The notes beneath the pieces are model-generated. The model was not told where the DNA came from, ran no database searches, and saw nothing but the letters and a program-made list of their open reading frames with translations. DNA of 64,000 bases from the NCBI RefSeq assembly GCF_001439915.1, contig NZ_LMBW01000007.1, positions 1 through 64,000 on the forward strand, in the 5' to 3' direction. The stretch is from Fredinandcohnia humi (GTDB lineage Bacteria > Bacillota > Bacilli > Bacillales > Bacillaceae_L). The first letter of the stretch is position 1, and every line of letters starts with the position of its first letter. Made by a program: the position numbers and the translations under genes. Positions 58,382-64,000 of the stretch are shown here, piece after piece.

Positions 58382-58421
58382 AAAAATAAACGAAAATAAA
58401 TATTGAAAAAGGAAAGTAAAT
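58382..58421 (+). promoter_or_regulatory. DeoR-type operator candidate, site E
   Basis: Units AAAAATAAAC, GAAAATAAAT and, 20 bp further on, GAAAGTAAAT, all in one 10-bp phase. They overlap the candidate rpiB promoter. A looser AT-rich stretch at 58242-58262 may serve the deoR side. Confidence 0.6.
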
Positions 58422-58431
58422 ATAATAGAAT
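58403..58431 (+). promoter_or_regulatory. Candidate rpiB–glpX promoter
   Basis: TTGAAA, 17-bp spacer, TAGAAT. TATAAT at 58421 lies too close to this -35 box but could pair with another. Confidence 0.45.
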
Positions 58432-58489
58432 AACAGTATAGTAATAATAATAAATGACTTCATGTGAGCAAACGAAAGGGGATTCGAAA

Positions 58490-58972
58490 GTGAAAATAGG
58501 AATTGGATGCGATAACAACGCTTTTGATTTAAAAGAAACCGTAAAAAGTTATGTTGAGGAATTAGGTCATGAGGTAGAGGACTATGGCTGCTTTTCAAAG
58601 GATTCGGTCGATTATCCAGATGTTGCTTTTAAGGTAGCTGCAGGTGTAAGTAATGGTGAGGTGACACGAGGAATTTTACTTTGTGGTACGGGAATAGGAA
58701 TGAGTATTGCAGCGAATAAATATCCTGGAATTCGTGCTGCTCTTACGCACGATGTATATTCCGCAGAAAGAGCCCAATTAAGTAATGATGCGCAAATTAT
58801 TACAATTGGTTCTCAAATTATCGGACCAGAGGCAACGAAAAAAGTTGTTGCTGCATACCTACATTCCCATTGGGCGGGTGGCTCTCAACGTAAAGTCGAT
58901 AAAATTGTTGAGAAAGAGAAAGAATATTTCACAGAAATTAGTAAAGAAATCTCTACAAATTCTTGCAGCTAA
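58490..58972 (+). CDS. rpiB: RpiB/LacAB family isomerase, probable D-erythrulose-4-phosphate isomerase
   Basis: A 160-residue sugar-phosphate isomerase. The catalytic Cys65 and Thr67 lie in [15 protein letters not shown]. At the place of E. coli RpiB His99-Asn100 this protein has Ser98-Asn99, and the N-terminal CDH is CDN, so the ring-opening His and the second His are lost. An open-chain tetrose phosphate needs no ring opening, as proposed for EryI/DerI enzymes. GTG 58490 has AAAGGGGA upstream; the earlier ATG 58454 does not. It should form D-erythrose-4-phosphate. Confidence 0.82.
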   Translation: MKIGIGCDNNAFDLKETVKSYVEELGHEVEDYGCFSKDSVDYPDVAFKVAAGVSNGEVTRGILLCGTGIGMSIAANKYPGIRAALTHDVYSAERAQLSNDAQIITIGSQIIGPEATKKVVAAYLHSHWAGGSQRKVDKIVEKEKEYFTEISKEISTNSCS

Positions 58973-59024
58973 TCCGATTACGAAAAAATCTAGGCGAAAA
59001 GCTTTAATTAAGGAGTGATCTCCA

Positions 59025-59987
59025 ATGAATCAATTAATCTATGATTTTTTACGTGTAACGGAATCTGCTGCAATTTCTTCATTGCCTTGGGTTGGAAGCG
59101 GAAACAAAATAGAAGCCGACAGAGCTGCAACGAATTCCATGAGGGCTATGCTCAATCAACTTGAAATGGCCGGAGTTGTGGTAATTGGTGAAGGGGAAAT
59201 TGACGAAGCACCAATGCTCTATATTGGAGAAAAAGTGGGAACCGGTACAGGAAAAAGGGTTGATATCGCAGTAGATCCGATCGATGGAACAACCTCCACG
59301 TCAAAGGGTCAAAATGATGCCATTGCCGTTATTGCTGCTGCTCCAAAGGGTACCTTACTACATGCTCCCGATATGTACATGGAAAAAATCGCAACAGGAC
59401 CGAAGGCAGCGGGAAAAATAAATATTACTGCAACTCTTGAGGAAAACTTGTATGCGGTTGCAAAAGCGTCAGGAAAAAAGGTACATGAGTTAACCGTCAT
59501 TATTCAGGACCGTGACAGACACAAAGATTGGATTGAGACTGTACGGGGAGTAGGCGCAAAAACGTATTTATTTAAAGATGGGGATGTCATTCCAGCGATT
59601 TCGACTTGTATTGATTCTATGCAAATTGATTTATTTGTTGGTATAGGAGGGGCTCCTGAGGGCGTTCTTGCGGCGGTTGGTATAAAAGGTTTAGGTGGAG
59701 ACATGCAAGCACGCCTTCTTCCTAGAACGGACGAAGAAATTATAAGATGCAAAAGTATGGGGATTGATGATGTAAATAAAGCATTGACACTCGACCAATT
59801 AGTGACAAACAATGATTGCGCATTTGTAGCAACAGGAATTACAAGTAATATGTTGTTAAATGGAATTAAACGAGATCAAAACAAATTAACAACCCACTCG
59901 ATGATGATAAATGGAAACGATCGAAATTTACGATTTACTAAAACAGTACACATTGTAAACAAGGACTTAGTACCATCTAAATTATAG
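59025..59987 (+). CDS. glpX: Class II fructose-1,6-/sedoheptulose-1,7-bisphosphatase (GlpX)
   Basis: A 320-residue Mg/Mn-dependent bisphosphatase. VTESAAISSLPWVGSGNKIE, VIGEGEIDEAPMLYIGE, DIAVDPIDGTTSTSKG and GGAPEGVLAAVGIKGLGGDM are the GlpX signatures. Next to an enzyme yielding erythrose-4-phosphate it may hydrolyse sedoheptulose-1,7-bisphosphate made by aldolase from E4P and DHAP, or support gluconeogenesis during growth on a C4 compound. AAGGAGTGATC precedes the start, and a terminator follows. Confidence 0.93.
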   Translation: MNQLIYDFLRVTESAAISSLPWVGSGNKIEADRAATNSMRAMLNQLEMAGVVVIGEGEIDEAPMLYIGEKVGTGTGKRVDIAVDPIDGTTSTSKGQNDAIAVIAAAPKGTLLHAPDMYMEKIATGPKAAGKINITATLEENLYAVAKASGKKVHELTVIIQDRDRHKDWIETVRGVGAKTYLFKDGDVIPAISTCIDSMQIDLFVGIGGAPEGVLAAVGIKGLGGDMQARLLPRTDEEIIRCKSMGIDDVNKALTLDQLVTNNDCAFVATGITSNMLLNGIKRDQNKLTTHSMMINGNDRNLRFTKTVHIVNKDLVPSKL

Positions 59988-60012
59988 AATAAACAGGACG
60001 AACGGAAAATCC

Positions 60013-60039
60013 GGGACCACTAAATTAGTGGTCCCTTTC
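60013..60039 (+). terminator. Terminator after glpX
   Basis: Stem GGGACCAC/GTGGTCCC (extending to TAA/TTA) followed by TTTCCC. Confidence 0.8.
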
Positions 60040-60053
60040 CCTTACATCTTAGA

Positions 60054-60160
60054 ATTGCACGATAGCCGAGCGGAAATGCGCTTTATTTTTGATTATTGCG
60101 CGATAGCCCACTGTAATTGCGCTTTATTTTTAATCATTGCGCGATAGTCAGCGGAGAAGC
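60054..60160. repeat. 41-bp tandem repeats
   Basis: Units start at 60054, 60095 and 60136, each opening ATTGCRCGATAGYC and, in the first two, containing TGCGCTTTATTTTTRAT. The third is cut short and merges into AAGCTGGCTTCTTTTTT. No gene covers them. Confidence 0.8.
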
Positions 60161-60275
60161 TGGCTTCTTTTTTATAAAAAAAGTAAAACCCTTTCACATA
60201 TAAGTAAAAAAAGTTCATTGATCCAACAAAAATTAAACAATACGCTGAAAGTGGGAATTGTGGAATGGGTGCGTC

Positions 60276-60428
60276 TTACTTTTTCTCATTTCCGTATAGA
60301 TAGTGATCATGATTTACCGACAAATCCCTAGGGGTGTAAACTGCATCTTTCTGCGCTTCATCTGCCATTTCTAGTAAGGGATTTTTTTTCTTTAAGTTTT
60401 CTGCTGCATTCTTCATTGGGCCATCCAC
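60276..60428 (-). CDS. Small hypothetical protein, 50 aa
   Basis: Starts with GTG at 60428 behind AAGGAGGTGG, a perfect ribosome binding site at eight bases. The sequence begins MDGPMKNAAENLKKKNPLLE and ends HDHYLYGNEKK. It is hydrophilic with a Lys-rich first half. I recognise no family. The strong ribosome binding site makes it probably real. The region from 60161 to 60275 is otherwise empty. Confidence 0.6.
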   Translation of the reverse strand: MDGPMKNAAENLKKKNPLLEMADEAQKDAVYTPRDLSVNHDHYLYGNEKK

Positions 60429-60514
60429 ATAAACCACCTCCTTCACACCAATTCTACCATAGGATGCAGTGATAAATTAGACCTATAATATTTTATATAT
60501 CATAGTTTTAACCG

Positions 60515-60543
60515 GACTGTCCGTTGTGACGGTCTTTTATTAT
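60515..60543 (+). terminator. Hairpin in the leader of the amino acid ABC operon
   Basis: GACTGTC/GACGGTC (one wobble) with six-base loop, then TTTTATTAT. TATAAT at 60485 could be the promoter -10, which would make this an attenuator about 88 bp before the first gene. No riboswitch class is recognisable. Confidence 0.5.
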
Positions 60544-60630
60544 GCTGTCAACCCTGTGAATGAGAATAGGTGAACTTGTAAAATCTACAACTAAGAAGGA
60601 ACAAGCATTTAATTTACAGGGGGTTACAAA

Positions 60631-61455
60631 ATGAAGAAACAAATTTTTCTTATTTCGATATTACTTACATTTGCCTTTATCCTAGCAGGATGCGGTGGAA
60701 CAGATCAAGAAAACAATGCAGGTAATAAAGCAAATAATAATCAGACAGGAGCTTTATTCGATGAAATCAAGGACAAGGGCGTTTTAACTGTTGGAACAGA
60801 AGGTACGTATGCACCTTATACCTTCCACAATGAAGAGGATAAATTAACAGGCTATGATGTGGAAGTAATTAAAGAAGTCGCCAAACGTATGGACCTTAAA
60901 GTGGAATTCATGGAAACACAATGGGATTCCATGTTTGCTGGTCTCAATTCAAAACGATTTGATTTAATTGCAAATCAAGTGGGGATTAATGAGGACCGTC
61001 TAGCCAATTATGAGTTCTCTGAGCCGTATACATACTCCTCGGCTGTCCTAGTCGTACCAAAGGATAATAGTGACATTACAACATTTGAAGACTTAAAAGA
61101 TAAAAAAGCTGCACAATCCTTGACGAGTAATTACGGTGCGATCGCCCAAGAAAATGGTGCCGAAATTGTAGGTGTAGAGGGTCTTGCACAGTCGATTGAA
61201 CTGATTAAGCAAGGACGTGCAGAAGCTACCGTTAATGATAAGCTTGCGGTTCTTGATTATATAAAATCGAAGGGCGATACGAGTATCAAAATTGCAGCTA
61301 GTTCAGATGACGTATCAGAGATGGCGTTTACTTTTAATAAAGGGAATGAGGATTTGGTAAAGGCAATTAATGAACAATTGGCTGCAATGAGGGATGATGG
61401 GACCTTAGCAAAAATCTCTCAAGAATGGTTTGGTGAAGATGTTTCTACAAAATAG
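60631..61455 (+). CDS. Amino acid ABC transporter substrate-binding lipoprotein
   Basis: A 274-residue family 3 binding protein with lipobox LAGC (Cys21). DKGVLTVGTEGTYAPYTFHN is the ligand-binding start, followed by LTGYDVEVIKEVAKRMDLKV, and SEPYTYSSAVLVVPKDN and AQSLTSNYGAI are typical of the TcyA/TcyJ/TcyK cystine-type group. The ligand is a polar amino acid, perhaps cystine. CAGGGGG precedes the start. Permease and ATPase genes follow directly. Confidence 0.92.
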   Translation: MKKQIFLISILLTFAFILAGCGGTDQENNAGNKANNNQTGALFDEIKDKGVLTVGTEGTYAPYTFHNEEDKLTGYDVEVIKEVAKRMDLKVEFMETQWDSMFAGLNSKRFDLIANQVGINEDRLANYEFSEPYTYSSAVLVVPKDNSDITTFEDLKDKKAAQSLTSNYGAIAQENGAEIVGVEGLAQSIELIKQGRAEATVNDKLAVLDYIKSKGDTSIKIAASSDDVSEMAFTFNKGNEDLVKAINEQLAAMRDDGTLAKISQEWFGEDVSTK

Positions 61456-61480
61456 CCTTCTGTTAACGATTACTGCAAAT

Positions 61481-62143
61481 ATGGAGGGATGGGAGTTATT
61501 TATGAACTCCATTCCTCCCATGGTTTCGGGAGCAATTCAATATACCATTCCACTCACACTTATTGCTTTTATTGGCGGACTTATCCTTGCGTTGCTAACC
61601 GCGATGATGAGATTGTCAAAATCACGACTCATTCAGGCGCCAGCTATTATTTATGTTTCCGCGATTCGAGGAACGCCATTGCTTGTGCAATTATTTATTA
61701 TTTTCTACGGCTTACCCAATCTCGGGGTGAATATTGATCCTTTCCCTAGTGCGGCTATTGCTTTTATTTTAAATGTCGGCGCCTATGCTTCTGAAATTAT
61801 TCGTGCGTCTATATTATCGATTCCAAAGGGGCAATGGGAAGCCGCATTTACCATTGGGATGACAAGATGGACGGCATTAAGGCGGATCATTCTTCCACAA
61901 GCTGCAAGGGTTTCTGTACCTCCGTTGTCCAATTCATTTATCAGTCTTGTAAAAGATACATCCCTTGCTTCACTGGTATTGGTTGCTGAGTTATTCCGAA
62001 AGGCACAGGAGATTGCGGCAAGGACATATGATTTCCTTCTATTATATATTGAAGCCGCTTTAATCTATTGGGTCATTTGTTTCTTTTTATCTCTTGTTCA
62101 GGCAGCATTGGAACGAAAACTGAATCGATATGTGGCAAGGTAA
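61481..62143 (+). CDS. Amino acid ABC transporter permease
   Basis: A HisM-type permease of about 220 residues with five helices (IQYTIPLTLIAFIGGLILAL and IQAPAIIYVSAIRGTPLLVQ) and the EAA loop EAAFTIGMTRWTALRRIILP. ATG 61481 matches the family start but lacks a clear ribosome binding site; ATG 61439 overlaps the binding-protein gene and ATG 61502 has GGAGGG upstream, so the start is uncertain. It resembles TcyB/TcyL. Confidence 0.9.
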   Translation: MEGWELFMNSIPPMVSGAIQYTIPLTLIAFIGGLILALLTAMMRLSKSRLIQAPAIIYVSAIRGTPLLVQLFIIFYGLPNLGVNIDPFPSAAIAFILNVGAYASEIIRASILSIPKGQWEAAFTIGMTRWTALRRIILPQAARVSVPPLSNSFISLVKDTSLASLVLVAELFRKAQEIAARTYDFLLLYIEAALIYWVICFFLSLVQAALERKLNRYVAR

Positions 62144-62155
62144 AGAGGTGAGGGT

Positions 62156-62905
62156 ATGTTTTTATCCGTTAAAGGTTTAGCGAAATCTTTTGGTGAAAAT
62201 GAAGTGTTAAAAAACATTGATATCGATGTTGGAAAAGGGGAAGTCGTCTCCATTATTGGTCCATCCGGTTCCGGGAAAACAACAATGCTTCGCTGTTTTA
62301 ATGGACTGGAACAACCGGATAAAGGACTATTTCAGTTCGAAGATGGATTTTCACTTAATTTTTCAGAGAAAATAGGTAAAAAGTACATTACTAGGTTATG
62401 TAGAAGATCCGGAATGGTTTTTCAATCCTATAACCTTTTTCCTCATAAAACAGCCCTTCAAAATGTAATGGAGGGACCAGTGATTGTTCAAAAACGAAAT
62501 AAAACCGAAGCAAAAAATGAAGCAGAAGAACTGCTAGAAAAAGTCGGGTTGAAGGAGAAAATGGATTTATATCCTCACCAGCTTTCAGGAGGACAGCAGC
62601 AGCGGGTAGGTATTGCAAGAGCATTAGCGCTGAAACCTGAATTGCTCTTATTCGATGAACCAACTTCCGCATTAGACCCTGAACTAATTGGTGAAGTTTT
62701 AAAGGTAATGAAGGATTTAGCCAATGAAAACTGGACGATGATCATCGTGACTCATGAAATTCAATTTGCGGGTGAAGTCTCTAATAAAGTTCTGTTTATG
62801 GATGGAGGGTACATCGTCGAGCAGGGAAATCCTGATGAAGTACTGAAAAATCCGAAAGAAGAGCGGACGAAACAATTTTTACAAAGAATTCTGAACCCCA
62901 CATAA
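62156..62905 (+). CDS. Amino acid ABC transporter ATP-binding protein
   Basis: A 249-residue ATPase: Walker A GPSGSGKTTMLRC, Q-loop MVFQSYNLFPHKTALQNVME, signature QLSGGQQQRVGIARAL, Walker B LLLFDEPTSALD, switch VTHEIQFA. About ten residues longer than GlnQ because of an insertion near 60-80. AGAGGTGAGGG precedes ATG 62156, 12 bp after the permease. It completes the importer. Confidence 0.94.
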   Translation: MFLSVKGLAKSFGENEVLKNIDIDVGKGEVVSIIGPSGSGKTTMLRCFNGLEQPDKGLFQFEDGFSLNFSEKIGKKYITRLCRRSGMVFQSYNLFPHKTALQNVMEGPVIVQKRNKTEAKNEAEELLEKVGLKEKMDLYPHQLSGGQQQRVGIARALALKPELLLFDEPTSALDPELIGEVLKVMKDLANENWTMIIVTHEIQFAGEVSNKVLFMDGGYIVEQGNPDEVLKNPKEERTKQFLQRILNPT

Positions 62906-62984
62906 AAATGTGAGTATAAAGTCTATCTATTATTGGGAAATTAACATAGTAATGCTTTTCTTAACTACAGAGGTGGTGTTAAGT

Positions 62985-63581
62985 ATGGGCTTTTTAGACA
63001 AGTTGTTTGGAAAAAATACAGCAACGGAGGAAACAAAAATGACTGAAGAAAAATTAAACATTGGGATTATTTTAGGAAGTACCCGTGAAGGACGCGTCAG
63101 CCCGCAGGTTGGCGAATGGGTGAAAGGTATTGCCGACCAACATGGAAATGCAAATTACGAGATTGTGGATATAAAGGACTATGACCTGCCATTTTTAGGA
63201 GTAGCAGATGCACCAGGAATCGCAAAATGGAATGAGAAGCTAGCTAATCTGGATGGGTTTGTTTTTATAGTACAAGAATACAATCACAGTATGTCAGCAT
63301 CTTTAAAAAATGCATTTGACCTAGCACGTGATGCTTGGAATAACAAATCAGCTGGAATCGTAAGCTATGGGTCAACTGGTGGTGCACGTGCCGCAGAACA
63401 TGTACGTGGAGTTTGTGGAGAATTAATGATAGCTGATGTTCGCACACATCCAACATTATCTCTATTCACAGACTTTGAAAACGGTACAGATTTTAAACCA
63501 CAGGCTATACACCTTGATAATGTTAAAATGATGTTAGACCAAGTAGTGACTTGGGGTAAGGCTTTGAAGACAGTGAGATAA
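62985..63581 (+). CDS. NADPH-dependent FMN reductase
   Basis: A 198-residue flavodoxin-like reductase. NIGIILGSTREGRVSPQVGE is the FMN phosphate loop, DYDLPFLGVADAPG the conserved centre and FIVQEYNHSMSASLKNAFD, with SYGSTGGARAAEH, the isoalloxazine contacts. ATG 62985 has AGAGGTGGTG upstream and adds MGFLDKLFGKNTATEETK. A second in-frame ATG at 63039 has an excellent CGGAGG and begins directly before the fold, so a 180-residue form is also possible. Quinones, azo dyes or chromate are typical substrates. Confidence 0.88.
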   Translation: MGFLDKLFGKNTATEETKMTEEKLNIGIILGSTREGRVSPQVGEWVKGIADQHGNANYEIVDIKDYDLPFLGVADAPGIAKWNEKLANLDGFVFIVQEYNHSMSASLKNAFDLARDAWNNKSAGIVSYGSTGGARAAEHVRGVCGELMIADVRTHPTLSLFTDFENGTDFKPQAIHLDNVKMMLDQVVTWGKALKTVR

Positions 63582-63590
63582 ACAATGAAA

Positions 63591-63625
63591 AGAAAGCAAA
63601 AGCGTTAAGCTTGCTTTCTTTTTTT
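63591..63625 (+). terminator. Terminator after FMN reductase gene
   Basis: AGAAAGCAA/TTGCTTTCT with an 11-base loop and seven T. Confidence 0.88.
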
Positions 63626-63698
63626 ACGCATTCTTTTTTCCATTTTAATCTGAATCAAAGTATAATCAAATTGAACTAAACAAAATGGAGGACCATCC

Positions 63699-64000
63699 AT
63701 GGAATACAAAAAAATCAAACCGAAAAAAATTTATGAAGAGGTTGCCGATACATTACAGGAAGCTATTAGTTCAGGGAAGTTAAAACCTGGAACAAAGCTT
63801 GAATCCGTTCAACAGCTTGCGGAAAACTTTCAGGTCGGACGTTCCGCAATCCGCGAAGCATTAACTGCGCTAAAAGCTATGGGCCTAATTGAAATGCGTC
63901 AAGGAGAAGGAACGTATGTAAAGGAATTCGAAGCAGAAGATCTCAATTTTCAAATCGCAAAAGCTATGTTGATGAATCAACAGGATGTCAAGCATCTTCT
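63699..64000 (+). CDS. GntR/FadR family regulator, partial (LutR-like)
   Basis: The first 100 residues of a FadR-type regulator, cut by the window end. The winged helix is KIYEEVADTLQEAISSGKLK and LAENFQVGRSAIREALTALK, with LIEMRQGEGTYVKEF as the wing. This wording resembles LutR, the lactate-utilisation repressor of B. subtilis, which lies near sigL there; lactate genes may follow outside the window. TGGAGG precedes ATG 63699, and TATAAT at 63661 may be the -10 box. Confidence 0.85.
   Translation, partial: MEYKKIKPKKIYEEVADTLQEAISSGKLKPGTKLESVQQLAENFQVGRSAIREALTALKAMGLIEMRQGEGTYVKEFEAEDLNFQIAKAMLMNQQDVKHL

Noticed and set aside
58311-58598. Reverse frames of 67-95 codons
   Set aside because: They come from the AT-rich control region and the start of rpiB; very Phe/Tyr-rich with no ribosome binding site.

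Overview
The window is a chromosomal segment of a low-GC, endospore-forming Firmicute of the Bacillaceae (Bacillus, Neobacillus or Mesobacillus type). The evidence is the rpoN (sigL)–cggR–gapA–pgk–tpiA–gpmI–eno–secG–est–rnr–smpB–ssrA order, a CggR operator, CcpA-type cre sites, a spoVA-type operon and many AGGAGG ribosome binding sites. No insertion sequence, phage or CRISPR array was found.

Layout. 0-17.7 kb is the housekeeping block: sigma-54, the CggR-controlled glycolytic operon, SecG, carboxylesterase, RNase R, SmpB and tmRNA. It is interrupted at 13.8-15.2 kb by a reverse-strand DUF1657–DUF421–DUF1657 trio. 17.7-26.3 kb is accessory DNA: a small MazF/PemK-like toxin-antitoxin pair between 24-bp direct repeats just after ssrA, a GC-rich frameshifted acyl-CoA ligase, a hotdog thioesterase, an SDR, an MFS and an EamA transporter, and an old-yellow-enzyme oxidoreductase. 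26.5-31 kb is spore-related: a Gmad2 lipoprotein, then DUF1657–YhcN-like lipoprotein–spoVAC–spoVAD–spoVAEB–DUF1657–2Duf, the gene order of the spoVA2mob operon linked to heat-resistant spores.

31-42.6 kb is a catabolic locus of unknown substrate. It has a secreted PIG-L deacetylase divergent from a ROK regulator, a binding-protein ABC importer (lipoprotein, ATPase, fused double permease), a creatininase-family hydrolase, an argininosuccinate-lyase-like enzyme and a BadF-type sugar kinase. Each divergent promoter has a near-identical 17-bp operator, and the ROK promoter also has a perfect cre. 42.8-49.3 kb holds a YIEGIA sporulation protein with its small partner, a three-subunit molybdenum hydroxylase with its XdhC maturation factor, and a Q-rich protein.

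49.4-60 kb is a second catabolic locus. One operon encodes a sugar isomerase/epimerase, a tripartite tricarboxylate-type transporter (TctC, TctB, TctA) and a PdxA-family dehydrogenase. A second encodes DhaK, DhaL and a variant triosephosphate isomerase. A divergent DeoR regulator is followed by an RpiB homologue and a class II bisphosphatase. DhaKL, the TIM variant and RpiB match the known route L-erythrulose to L-erythrulose-1-P to D-erythrulose-4-P to D-erythrose-4-P. All three forward operons carry AT-rich repeats with a 10-bp period that look like DeoR operators.

60-64 kb has intergenic 41-bp tandem repeats, a small reverse-strand protein, a polar amino acid ABC importer, an FMN reductase and the start of a GntR/FadR regulator cut by the window end. 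All functions are inferred by reading the sequence; no database search was run.
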